The notes under the pieces: generated by a model
Database searches by the model: none
What the model was told of the DNA's origin: nothing
What the model saw: only the letters and a program-made list of their open reading frames with translations
Made by a program: the position numbers and the translations under genes
Assembly (NCBI GenBank): GCA_905250885.1
Contig: CAJNOQ010000069.1
Span: 19,037 to 83,036, forward strand
Source: Didymodactylos carnosus
Lineage: Eukaryota; Rotifera; Eurotatoria; Philodinida; Philodinidae
Direction of reading: 5' to 3'
Length of the DNA: 64,000 nt
Part shown: positions 36,893 to 49,137 of the stretch, one piece after another
Numbering within the stretch: position 1 is the first letter of the stretch
Layout: each line of letters opens with the position of its first letter

Positions 36893-39061
36893 TAAAACTA
36901 AGTTAAATTATCTTAAATTAATGCTGAAATTACCGACTACAAAATTGATTATATTTATTTTTCAAAAGAGTGCTATAAAGCTGAAAATCACCTATCTATT
37001 CTTAGACTTTCAAGTAAAACTTAAATCCGAACATTCTTTCGTCACAGTTTCGTTCGGTTCCCGCGTAGACTTGCTCTTAGCTTTCTTCCTTTTGTACATC
37101 TCGTGCAGTTATATGCTTTTAGATGGCATTCATTGCGTCAAAGAAGTAGTCCTGCCTAATCAGCTGATGTAATGAAAATTATTCTATGCGAGTGATAGGA
37201 AGAGATCAACCAAAGTAAAGTTACTCATGCTTACCTACAACATCTTGAATATAATTTCAAACATGACAGACGAAACACATTTTGTCAAATATAAGTTCCT
37301 TAAAAACAATACAATTTTTGACAACTATGTATAATTGTTGATGAACAATTTCTGTTAAACTTTTAACCTCAAAGAAACTATTAGGGCAAACAAAATACGA
37401 ACTATTATAACCAGTGATAGATGTCTATGTCCAGGAACTCTTGTCACACATGGTGAATAAGGAAAATAAAGACAGTAATATATTTTACAAATTCTGAAAA
37501 TGCACAAAGAGAACCAGACGTGGTTTAACTGACTTTTCTCTTATTTTATCAAATAAACATTGAGACTCAATCCTTTTTTTGTAGCTCTCATTCCATTTCT
37601 TTTCATTTTTTAAATTATCATTTGTTTTTTTATCTAAAAATAACTGGTTGATCCACCAAATAGCTAATCGTATCAAAAAAAAGAATATGGGAGTTTTGTT
37701 TACGAGAATCTATTATTTGTTATTCGACTCTTCTTAAGTGAGTAAAAGAGCGGGAAAAAAAGAATGGAATTGATATCGAGACGGATTATCATCTAATTCA
37801 ATAAAAGAAACATAAATCTATTTTTTCACTCTTGCTATACAAAAATAAAACTTGATGGATAATGATAAATGGTGGTAGAAGAAAAAAAAATCGAAGAACA
37901 AGTAAAAGTATTTTTTCTTAAAAATGGTTCATTACTCAATACGAATGTTGTTTCCTGTTCGATAAATATGGGCGATGTCAAGAAGAAACACGATTATACA
38001 TACACATAGTCGTCCATACGAAAATGTGAATAGTTTTGACATTCACTAAAGTCCTTGTCCTTGGTTCAATTACAGTTGTATCTGAATTTTCTCCTTCAAC
38101 ACATACACTAAATCTTTTTTTGTTCTGTTGTTTGTTTTATTCTGATTTTTTTTTTGTCAACATTTCTTCTCTTTTATTGCGCAATCGATAACATATCAAA
38201 TAAATGTGTACCTGTATGTATATATATTAAAAATGAATGGAAGAGAAATAGAATTCGTCTGAGTTCGACCTTTCTCTTCACATATAATTCATCATAAAAA
38301 AAAAATACTAGAATAACAATATTCCAAGCTTTATACAGAATAAAGAATTTCACTGATCCTCTTACAAAAAATCTGTACGATTATAATCATTAAAATAATC
38401 AAAACAGTGATCGAAGGACATTCACTTCAATTCGTTGCAAAACATGAAAAATAATTTATAACAAAGTCATAAAATTTATAAAATACGGATTGATGTAAAA
38501 AAGATATCATATCATATCAGCGTGTAGAATGAATGGCAATGGAGGTTTATTCTCTTAAATTTTTTTTCGAAATGATTTAGTGATAGAATGTATACAATAA
38601 ATAATATTTAGGCACATTTTTATTGAATGGAATATTACATAGAACGACCAATTGTCATTTAACCTGAGACATATGAAACAGAGAAAGATCGGTCATTATA
38701 AACAATTCTTCGGTTCTTCGTCCATATAGTGTCTCTACTTTGCGTTCAATCTACCAGTGAACCAAAATGTAATTGTAGAAAAGAAGAAACGTCATATCTT
38801 TCTTTTTTCGTTCTTATCGTTTGACATATGCGGGTTCATTAATACTTTTGTTGTTCAATTTTTTCGTATTTTTGACGTTTGAAGAAAATAATACCGTTGC
38901 TGTAACGATCATCGTATTTAAAGTTCAACTCTTTTCCTTTCCTATTGATTATTTTGAATACGAGCTATAGAAATATTTTCTGCTATAACTTGAGTTTATG
39001 TAAGGTGCTAAAAATGCAAAAAAACGACCAAAAGTTTTTTTGTGTTTTGTTCGACATGGTT

Positions 39062-39248
39062 AAACAGAGCTGGAACCGGTTAAGAAACAGTAAACCGGTC
39101 TGGTTCGGCTGATCTGGAAGTGTAACCCGATCAGTAAACTGGTCGTTTGGAATTATAATTAAAACCGGTGAAGCATCGGCGAAAATTTGGAGAAGTTTTA
39201 CAGAAAATGATATTTGGCTATTTTACAGAAACATATTTTCCAGCTCTG
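39062..39248. mobile_element. MITE with AACAGAGCT ends, family D copy 1
   Basis: It begins AAACAGAGCTGGAACCGG and ends CCAGCTCTG, flanked by TGGTT on both sides (39057-39061 and 39249-39253). The sequence AGAGCTGGAACCGGTTAAGA also occurs, inverted and with small changes, at the right end of the element at 59298-59680, so the two are family members. Confidence 0.65.
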
Positions 39249-39284
39249 TGGTTGGATAGAGTAGGTAAAACTGTATAGGAAAAT

Positions 39285-40406
39285 ATCATTTAAAGGTTTT
39301 GGAAATGCCATTTTTGGGTGAAAAAAATTCGAGTTATTGTTAAGGATGGTCGAAGTCAACTTAGCGGCTATTTTCCAAAATCTGCCTTTTTTTTCAACTG
39401 GATAACTACTTTAAATCCTAAAACCACTTTTTTCTTATTCGTTGTGTACGAAAGCTGAAAGGGTGTGCAACCATTTCTAAACCGTTTTAGGTTTCGTAGA
39501 AGAAGAGTTAGGGTACGAAACTGTTTTAAGTGCATAGGTTATATCAGTTATTTTTCTAAAATTTTTGGTTTGAGCGAGTGCACCATTTCAACAGTTTAGG
39601 CACGCTTTCATAGTATAGGGCAGCAAAAACTGAGCCAAAAATACTTGAAATTTGTGTAATTTTTGATTTTTTGTGAGAAAGTCATGAGGAAAAAACATGA
39701 CGAAATAGGCAAATGCACCGATCAATCATCTCAATACACTTAAAGCGGTTTTGTACATTACCTTTTCTTCTACGAAACCTAAAACAGTTTAGGAATGGTT
39801 GCACGTCTCTATACCCTTTTAGCTTTCATACACAAATCTTTTTTTTTAGAGAGTAGGGGGCCAACATGTAAAAACTTTCTTCCTGGATATACGCACAAAT
39901 ATATAATCAGTGCTCACTAGTCTACCTATCGTTTTCCTTAAACTACGCCACAAGTACCATCCGATTCTCTCTCTAGTACGAATACACCTTTATATTTCAA
40001 CAACTGCTACTGTTGTCGTTGATGATGAACCTGGCACTAACGAGAGAGGAAGGTAAAACAGTCAGTTACACATCACAAGACACTACACCGTTCGTGTGAT
40101 GTCCGTCCAACCACCCGTAAGGGAGAAGGGGGTAATAGAAAGTGCAAAAAACGGCCATATTGTCCCAAAAATCTCTTTAAACTTAAAACTTCGTTTTACC
40201 TCCTGACGAAGGAAAGCCCTGCAATTTTTCACAAAACAGCATCTAAAACACTGTAAGGAATAAGAAAAAAAGTAGTTTGGGGAGGTTTGGGATTCAGCTA
40301 AAAAAAGGCAGATTTTTGAAAATAGTAGCTAAATTGACTTCGACGACCCTTAACTAATAACTCGAACTTTTTCACCCAAAAATGGCTTTTCCAAAACCTT
40401 TAAATG
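39285..40406. repeat. Inverted-repeat element containing a second hairpin
   Basis: Outer arms 39285-39399 and 40300-40406 are reverse complements (shared TTTAAAGGTTTTGGAAA, CCATTTTTGGGTGAAAAA and AAATCTGCCTTTTTTT). Within them lies a second pair, 39447-39540 and 39737-39833 (shared TAGGTTTCGTAGAAGAA and AACCATTTCTAAAC/AACCATTCCTAAAC). No transposase frame was found. Confidence 0.6.
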
Positions 40407-41083
40407 TTATCCCGATCAAACCGGCAGTCTCTAATGGAATTGATTTCAATAGCGACAATGAACAACAATCATACGACAAAAAATGATCACAAAATTATTC
40501 TACGATCATCATCATCCACTCGCGATAATCAACTAGATCTCAACCATCTTGACATACAAATTCAAAGAAAATGCACAGCGATATCACGTTGTAGTTTAAG
40601 TTAGGATTTTCAATACAGATTTTACTGTGAGATATTAATTGAGTCTAATTTATATTTGTATGTGTAAACAATGTAATATGAATTCAAACTCTTAGGCTAT
40701 ATTGGAAACAAACATATTTGTGTGTACAAGTGAATACTGGAACAAGAACAGCCGTGAATTACAGTTTAAATTCTCAAAGGTGCTAACAAAAAACAAAGTG
40801 TAATCTAAACCAAATATATGGTTAGAGGAAAAGGTCTAAAGTATTTTTAATAACGTGTGAATGAGAAAAGAAGCAGCTTGTTTTTTGATATTTTACTAAG
40901 ACAGTCTCTAACAAAACAGTTTCATTCTTGAAAATATTACAATAGTCGTTAGAATCGACATTAACATTTGTACGTGACATCTTTATGTATATATGTATTC
41001 TATGGAATAGTATAAACGACTAATTAATACGTCATTTGATCTATTCGTTCCATGAAGAACAGTTGATTTGAATTGAGAAACAG

Positions 41084-44000
41084 ATGAATCTGATCTATAT
41101 CGCTTTCTTTTTCGAGCATATTATTTACACTGACAGTGTCATAAGTCATCTAGTATTCAACAATTTACAACCAATCTGCATCTATCTGTATGATGTTGAT
41201 CTTCCAGATATTCCATCTAAATTATCTCCACTTCAAGTTAAATTTGATTTAGCAGTAACATCGTCCATTTGCAATTTTAATGAAACAATTACTGTCGATC
41301 TAAATAATACGAGAAATAATACGTTTAAAACCATTTTGATATTGAAGTTATCCACCGCTTGCCACCTTCTTCAACAATTGACAGTGTTAAAACATTATCC
41401 ATTTCAAACAAATTATTTTGCCATCATATTCTCTAGTGAGTAATGGAAGTCTAAATACATACTGACAAGGAATACCAGATACTGAAACAGATCGGGTTGA
41501 CATATGGGACATATCGGGTTTCGATCAAATATTAAAAAGAACTGTCAGATTGTTTGAATTAAAATTTCGATATCTGAATCTAACAAATATCCCGAAAAGC
41601 GCTTAATGTTCGCAAAAAACGCTCTAATACGGTTTACTATGTTTTCTTTTTCATCCTTATATGTGAGACTTACACGAAAACAAATGATGAAAAATCGTTG
41701 GTTCCAGGTTTCTAGTCAAGTTTAACTGACTCATTAGGATCTCTCCGAACGAAGAGATGTTTATTTGTTAAATTTTAGCCGAAACAAATAAGTCAACATT
41801 TCAACAAGGTATCAGTAATTATATCCAATTTCAAATGGAACTACCTGTAAACATGACAAATTGGACATCAAAGAATACTTATGATATTCTATGGACGAAT
41901 GAATTTCCGTTGTTGAACTCAATGAATTATTGGTCAAATGAGACAATGGTGGGATTTATTCATTCATCGGAAGTGGCAAAAATTAATCAGATGTTAGTAA
42001 TTAATCCAAACACAGTGGCAAATTTATATCGTGTTATCAGAAGAAAACGATTTGATCCGAGTTTGATGATGATAATTTTAACGGTATTAGGATGTATGGG
42101 ATTGATTAATGAATGGCATCGTGTAATATTTTTGAAAAAAACTCTTCGACGCTATTTACATAAGAAATTAATCAGAATTCCACCTCTAACAATTGTTCAA
42201 CAGGAACTTGATCAAGAACAAAATTTAAATAGTCAAAAACTAGACTTAATCGAAGTTGAGAATGATGATATACTTCGTCCATCTGCAAGTACGACATTTT
42301 ACAGACGTCCACCCATATTTGGTGATTATATGAAATTACTGAACAATTTTCTATGTGATCCTAACGTGAATAACGTTAATAATAATGCTCATGCTGCGGA
42401 AATGTCAGTGATGTTGTCTAATACAGTACCGAATCTTCAGATAATGTCAACATTAGAATCAAGTACATCACATATTCACGTTCGATCGCCATCGTGTACA
42501 TCAAATCGCGATCCAAACATCTATGAAAAATATTGTAATTATTATTTACGTCACCATGGTTTATTTGTCAGTATAATTGCTGTTGTATTGATCATTCTAC
42601 TGTTACTTTTAGTCTTATTAATTGATAGATATTACAGTTACTCGTTACAAAAGGTTGTATTAGTTATTTTTATCTTCACTAGTTCATTCGTGATTTATGT
42701 TTGCTTAGAGCATTTAATACGATGGTTTATCATCCAGTATGGTTGTTATTCATATGTATTATTCAATTGTAGAGCAAAAAATAAATGTCGATATCAATCA
42801 AAGTATAAAGATGGAACGTTTTTGAAATCGAGTAAGTGGAAAGATTCTGACAAGGAAACATTCTCATGTAATAAATGTTTTTTTCATGAAGCCTTGTTGA
42901 TTAAAGGTTACTTTTGACGCTACACACGAATGCATATTCATTCCGACTAATACGGCTTTTTCATTTCTGAAAAGCTGATCTCTAAATAACCACTCTAAAC
43001 TTCATGATGAACAAGTTGTGATCCGTCCAGTTTGTAAATCTCATCAAATTACTCGTAGAAAAGCTTATCAGCATAGATCTTGGGTCTAAAGTGTAACTTC
43101 TCCATTCAGACGCGATGGACTAAGGTGGGGCTGGATGAAATGTATGTCCCGAGTAGTTAGTTCGCGTTAACTTATACGCGTATACAATGTGTATTCAGTA
43201 TGGTTCGTGGATTCTTGTACATCCGCAAGCGTTAGGGACAGATGAGAGGCGGTATGGGATGGGTAAAATTTTCAGATTTCTAGCAATTTCTCCATGTACA
43301 AGCTTTTACTTCTTGTTCTTCCTCTTTCAGAGGAATTCATGGGAGGAGTTACACAAAAAAGTTTTAAGAGTTACTTAACAAGTTTCCGATAACATGGAAT
43401 TTAGAACGGGACTTTAAAGACCAGCTTTTCAAAGATCCATCTGGAAAAAGCAGCATTAAGCCGGAATGGATATACATTCGTGTGTAGCATCAAAAGTAAC
43501 CTTTAATCAAAGAAGCTTCACAATAAAATCCATTTATCACTTACCTGAAAAACTTACTGCGTTATTTTAAAAAATCATCATGGTTTTTCATTCAGTAGTT
43601 CACTCTTCATATTTATGAGCATAAATTAAAATAGACTATAGTATTTTTACCTTTAAGGGCTTTTTACTATCCTCGTAAGTATGACATCATCGAAAAATAG
43701 TGGATTCTTTAGCATCCAAAATTTTGAATGGTATTTTTTTCTAGTTAATTTATATCATATTATACTCATGTTATTATCGTTCATACTTGTTATTATATGG
43801 TTTTATACCCGGTTTACCACTCGTGGTTGGATATTGACAAATATTTTGGCATTTTGTCTAACATTATTGATAAGCATACAGATGAAAGCGGCTAATTTAC
43901 TTGTTTGTATTATTATTCTGTCAGCGTTATTCATTTATGATTTATCTTTTAGTCTATTGCCAACATATGTAACAGAATTTTATAATAAAATGTTTTGTCT

Positions 44001-44662
44001 AAATAACGATGTATTTAGTTATAGTACTGCATCACAGTTAAATTTAATCACTATCAATTCTACTGCTTTTAATACATTCAAATACAACACTGACACAAAT
44101 TGGACAAGACCACTACAGTTTCTAAAAGGACTTCACTGTAAAATGGTATGTTCACACTAAATGAACCTGTATAGTTTTAGTCGATATATATCTTTCTTTC
44201 TAGTTTGATAATAGACGAATAGATTACTCATGGAGTAATATTAAAATACCGTTTATTGTTCGTGAATCGTTACCTCTTGTATTCATATATCCTGATTTAC
44301 TACCAAATAAAGAAAAATGTGAGTTTGAAGGTGGACAATCTTATCTAATTATTACAGATATTTTATTTCCGTCGTTGTTATTAAATTTTTGTCGATTGTT
44401 TGATATTTGTAATGGTATTCAATCGCGAGTATACTATATTCAATCACTATGTGCTTATATATTCAGTCTTTTACTGTCACAATTAATTAATATAATCTTA
44501 CAATGTAGACAACCATCATCACTTATTGTTTATCCAATTATTTTATTTTCAACTATTCTAACGAGTATCATACGGAAAGAATTTAAGAAAATAATCTATG
44601 GTACTTTAACCGGCCTTGACGATTGTATACATATGATTAATAGACAAAAAGAAGATATCTGA
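41084..44662 (+). CDS. SPPL2-like intramembrane aspartyl (GxGD-type) protease homologue, degenerate active site
   Basis: The exons are 41084-41435, 41779 to 42802 or 42831, 43713-44145 and 44204-44662, giving about 755 residues. A signal peptide (residues 1 to about 17) leads into a lumenal, protease-associated-like domain with N-glycosylation sequons. TM1 follows (FDPSLMMIILTVLGCMG), then a long Asn/Ser-rich loop and TM segments. The TM6 region (RGWILTNILAFCLTLL, then SALFIYDLSFS) keeps the catalytic Tyr-Asp of SPP/SPPL proteases. The TM7 region reads SYLIITDILFPSLLL, where the family has GxGD: the aspartate is kept but both glycines are lost. The PAL motif region reads QPSSLIVYP in place of QPALLYLVP. 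Catalysis is therefore doubtful; a pseudoprotease is inferred. Joining of the second and third exons is uncertain. The strong donor GTAAGT at 42832 is out of phase with the acceptor at 43712, while the weaker donor at 42803 is in phase. A TIR element occupies that intron. Confidence 0.8.
42887..43520. mobile_element. TIR element inside the SPPL2-like gene intron
   Basis: Arms of about 78 bp (42887-42965 and 43443-43520) are reverse complements, sharing TTGATTAAAGGTTACTTTTG, CTACACACGAATG and CATTCCG. The interior has no transposase. The insertion enlarges an intron of the SPPL2-like gene to about 0.9 kb. Confidence 0.7.
43543..43668 (+). repeat. Dispersed repeat, family C
   Basis: This block matches the reverse complement of 18832-18957 with only a few differences over 126 bp. 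It ends about 45 bp before the third exon of the SPPL2-like gene and directly follows the TIR element at 42887-43520. It may be part of a composite insertion. Confidence 0.75.
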
Positions 44663-45788
44663 TCATACTTTTTTTGTAATTAATGATCAATGTCACCATA
44701 ATTCTTATTTTTAATTGATTATATTTTTAAACTTTTTTTAACAAAATTAATTAAGGGTAGTTTCTTCTCTTTATTAACTATGTTGGGATATGTAGAACTC
44801 GGTAGAATTTTTACCAAAGATAGAACATCTAAAAAGAAAGTATGTATCAATGCCCAGAATATTCTGACATGTTCTTCTGTGAGTTTTATAGACATTTTTA
44901 TCCAGAAACGTTATGATCCGTTGAAAAAATGATTCGATCGAATCGAATTTTTTACCACAGATAACTAAGAACTTAACTCAGATTCTCATTTTTTTTCTTC
45001 TAAAAAAATGTTTTTCTTCTCGAAATATTCAAAAAATGTTAAAAGCCATTGGAAAATCTCAAGTTTTTACATATATGTTTTTCAGCATTTTTTGTATTTT
45101 TCGTATGTTCTAAAAATGAGTAATTGAAACATGTACACCAGGGCTCGAAACAAGCCAGGCAGCCTGCCTGCCTGCCTGTTACAGATAGACCAGGCTACAA
45201 ATTATCGGCCTGTACCAGGCTAAGACAGACCAGGCCTAGAGTGAAATAGATTCAGGCAGACCTTTGAAAACACCAGGCGGCCTAGCCCAGGAAATTTGCG
45301 TATTTTTATTCATAATCTAGCATTTCGGCTGTAGATGTCGTTATGATATGGGAGTTTCACAGTGTGAAACTATGTACTAGACTGAAATAGATCACTAAAT
45401 TCTGACACGGTTGAGGATATCTTATTAGTTAGATCAGTTCAGAAAATACTTGAACAAAAAAAAAATATTTCGACAGGCCTAGGCAGATCTAAACATTACA
45501 GGCCTAACGCAGGCAGACCAGGCCTCAAAATTGTCGGCCTGTTTCGAGCCCTGATATACACTAATAGTCAAAAGAATATTCTCCGCCCTATATCTTTAGG
45601 CTCATATGAGATAGTTCATGTGAATAATGCCAAGAGTTAAGCCTTTTCCTACTTTATATGGATTCTCAGATACAGGAAGGAGGTGTGAGATTATTTCTAA
45701 TTCATTATTTTGTATTTTATACACAAAAACACCACAATATAATAATATGTAAAATAATGCATATGTTATATTAGTTGATTAGATATCA
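44663..45788. other. Intergenic stretch with one hAT MITE
   Basis: Apart from the MITE at 45139-45553 I see no gene or RNA. T-rich and A-rich runs surround it. Confidence 0.6.
45139..45553. mobile_element. hAT MITE with 8-bp target duplication
   Basis: The ends are CAGGGCTCGAAACA and the inverse GTTTCGAGCCCTG, classic CAGGG-type hAT termini. They are flanked by ATGTACAC (45131-45138) and ATATACAC (45554-45561), an 8-bp duplication with one mismatch. The interior is rich in CAGGCC/GGCCTG palindromes and a CCTG microsatellite. It is non-coding. Confidence 0.8.
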
Positions 45789-48700
45789 TCATAATTTAAA
45801 AAAAAATTTTTTAAAAAAGCTTTTAATACTTGATTCTTTTTTGCTTACAACCAGATTGCATGAAGATTTTTTCAATTTTTCATTTAATAAATTTTCGCAT
45901 GGACCACCAAACGCATCAAGTAAACATTTGCCTTCATCATCAGTTGATAATGTTGCAATAATTATAAAACCTTTCGATGGTGATTTTTTGATTTCAACAT
46001 CAATATGATCCACTACTGTTTGAAATCCAACGTCAACAAGCTAATAATAAAAAATAATATTAGCAAAACTAATCGAAATATTAATCTAACTTACCAAGTC
46101 TGTCAATTCTTTCTGAACATTTGTACGTAATACATTGGTATGTTGTTTGTCTAATGCAGATTCGATACATGGCACACCTGAATATTTAAACGAATAATTG
46201 ACAATATATTTATATTTCTCTATAAATAATAATGGTACGCGATTACTAAGAATAACATCCAATATTGCCATTAATGATCGTTCTAATATTCCGTTAATAG
46301 CCACATCAAATCTGATAGTTAATGCATCAGAATTTATAGAAAGTTTTAACAATTTTATAGATTTGATCGGTGATACTTTAGCCACTGCATACTGTTTGTC
46401 ATTGTCCTTTTTTATTTCATCACATGACCAATAATTATGTGTATAAAGACGTAACAGATAATCGTTGAATATCAATTGAATTTGTTTATACAATGCAGAA
46501 TTTTTTTTAACTTTTCCGTGATATTTGGATTGAATATATTGATTTTTTGATTCAACACTTAAACCGGTATTAACTTTAAATTTTAAATATTCTTGTTTGT
46601 TTCCTAAACTAGTTGCTACATTAGTTATAACGTCTCTGATATTGTCGTATATTTCATAACATGGTCGTGATTTAGGTTGCACATTAATACGAACTACTAA
46701 GTCACCCTTGTCTTCAAAACAGTTTTCCACATTATAATCAGCTAAATCATCGCTTTTTAAATCTTTTAAACTTAATACTGCGTCATGATATTTACGAAGT
46801 GATTGACTTGTTAACGTTGTAAAACCACTTACACGAACGTCAATATTAATTTTTACTATAAATATATCAGCATAAAAAGGTTTATAAAATGGTTGTTTTG
46901 CATTTTTAGCATCGATGTAACGTTGTGTTAATTTTTTAAGATGATTGTGTAATACATCTAATCCAGTATATAACTGTGATGTCACTGAGTCTTCACATTG
47001 TACTTCAATTAAAAATTGAAATTTATCTTTATCAATCGCTTGTATTTCTAATAATTGAATACTTTCAACTGTTTTATCGTTTCTATTAAACCAATTGACT
47101 GCTACATGTTCGATTTCTTGTTGAAAACTTTGATGAATGATACTATCCTTTGATAAATATTCACTAAAGAATGCTTTTTCTATTGTTATGTAAAAATGAC
47201 CATCTGTTGAAAATTTATAATTATCTTTTGTCAATTTAATTTTTAATTTTTCTGTAATAGCTTTGACTAACACATGTTTGACGGAAACAATGAGCGTGGG
47301 TACACCGTCTTTTGGTATTGTTAATTCAACTATTACTTTGACATCATTTTCTTCTTTTCGAATTTCTTTCAGGTTTAATGCGTATAATGGATTTTTAGCA
47401 TCAACCGATAGAGAACTAGACAACATATCTCTAATATCACTTTCAAATCGTAAAAAAAATGTACCATTTTTCTTAGACCATTCCAAATTATATGTAACAT
47501 TTTTCATATGACAAATATATTCCATTCGTTTAAGTTTAATCAATTTATTTTCACCAGTTTGTTTTACTACACTATCAACGTTCTTCTGTTTATCTTGATC
47601 AGCATCAGCAAAACGTAGATAACCAGTACTATCTACATTATCATTATCCACAATGGCCTTATTGATGTTAGCTACTTGACTTTGCAAGTAATTTGCTTCA
47701 GGATGTGTACCGTTTGGTTGTTGATTATGATCACCATTGTTATTCGGTTGAATCAACTTAGCAATTCCTAATTGAGCTAAAACATTCGTGTCAGTTTTGT
47801 TTATTGCTAAAACAATAAATCGTACAATAAATGATACAGATCAGTTTTATAAAACAAGTTTTACTTACGATCCAATACTTTCTTTACACGTGAATCTTCC
47901 GTCAATGAATCATTTTTTACTCTTTTACTATTTAAATCGACAAGTTCAGCTTTTTTAGCTAATTTTATATCATTTTCGAAATCAGATGATTTTTGATCAG
48001 GGGCTACCTTTGATGCATCTTTATATAGTCGATCAATATTATTAATGTTATCGTTGAATCCAGGTTTGTTCGGTTCGTGATCTCCAGCATAATGCGTGTG
48101 AACCTGACCGTCGTTCAACTTCTTTCGTTGTTTCTTTTCGAGTTTAGAATAAATTTCTTGACCGTTTACTTTCTTCTGTTCTTCATCCGCCTTTAATCGT
48201 GCTTGTGCTGAATGTTCACGTTGATCTCTTTCTTTATCATAGTGAGCTTGGTCATGACGCGCAGGATACTTTCTTTGTTCTTCACTCGATCTAGAACCAG
48301 ATTTTCGACCCTTCCCTTGTTTATAAGCTCCATCCTTGTTTGAATATGATCGTGCTGAATGCTTACCTTGATTTCTTTTTTTATCATAATCAGCTTGCCC
48401 ATGACGCACAGGATACTTTCCTTGTTTTTCACTCGATCTAGAACCAGATTTTCGACCCTTTCCTTGTTTATAAGCTGCATCCTTGTTTGAATGTGATCGT
48501 GCTGAATGATCGCCTTGATTTCTTTTTTTATCGTAATCAGCTTGTCCATGACGCACAGGATACTTTCCTTGTTCTTCACTCGATGTAGAATCAGATTTTC
48601 GATTGTTTACTTTCTTATGATCTTTATCCTTGTTTGAATGTGATTGTGCTGAATGATCGCCTTGTCTTCTTTCTTTATCATAATGGTCTTGGCCATGACT

Positions 48701-48820
48701 CGCAGGGGATTTTTTTTGTTTTTCAGACTTTCCGGACGCATGTGGTTGGTTGTCCCCGCAAATAACTACCACAGATAAAGATAACAGACTAATAAAAATT
48801 ATCAGCAACCTTCGATTCAT
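45789..48820 (-). CDS. Secreted protein with 49-residue tandem repeats and a large C-terminal region
   Basis: Three exons (47869-48820, 46095-47806, 45789-46040; introns 62 and 54 bp) give 971 residues in a consistent frame. I chose the ATG at 48820 because it opens a strong signal peptide (MNRRLLIIFISLLSLSVVVI); the open frame continues upstream to 48976 without that feature. Residues about 43-225 are four tandem copies of a 49-residue (147-bp) unit rich in Lys, Arg, His, Ser and Gln; each copy starts HGQ or HDQ, then a YDK motif. A charged linker follows. The last 600 or so residues are an alternation of predicted beta strands and helices in what look like several diverged modules of about 130 residues. 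Weak SEA-domain-like resemblance (SFQQEIEHVAVNWF) is suggestive only. I do not recognise the family. The protein is predicted to be secreted and highly basic. Confidence 0.8.
48245..48712 (-). repeat. 147-bp coding tandem repeat, about three to four units
   Basis: The motif TGACGCACAGGATACTTTCC (or close variants) recurs every 147 bp in the plus-strand sequence (near 48255, 48402, 48549 and 48697). The two central units are nearly identical over their whole length while the outer ones have diverged. This is typical of ongoing unequal exchange within a coding exon. The period is a multiple of three, so copy-number changes preserve the frame. Confidence 0.8.
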
Positions 48821-49137
48821 TCTTTCAAGAGAAGCGTAAGTTTTATCACAAACAAACACAGAAAAAGAAGCTGTTTTATAAGAAACTGAATGAGAATTAA
48901 ATGCAACTGTTAGCAATTTACTAGTCACCACCAGCTGTCTATTATTTTCATTGCTCAGATACAAATTGATAAACAATGGCTGTTAGAACCAGTGCATAAT
49001 GCAAATATCATAATAACAATATCATCGATTCAATATGGTTGAAATACAAAATTTATTGAAATGGACGCAATGAGAAACCTTAGTTTTATACAAAAAATAG
49101 CAAATTTTATATACAGAAGCAGAAAAATGAAACTGAA

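Larger units (their letters stand above)
35642..41083. other. Intergenic stretch with repeats
   Basis: The 132-codon minus-strand frame at 35649-36047 has no domain and no sequence style resembling the genes here, so I do not call it. The stretch contains a partial family B repeat (36696-36892), an element at 39062-39248, a 1.1-kb inverted-repeat element (39285-40406) with a second hairpin inside, and long AT-rich unassigned sequence. No gene was seen. Confidence 0.5.

Noticed and set aside
48193-48579. 128-codon minus-strand repeat-containing reading frame
   Set aside because: It is an alternative frame of the 147-bp coding repeat. The other frame has a signal peptide and splices onward, so this one is a by-product.
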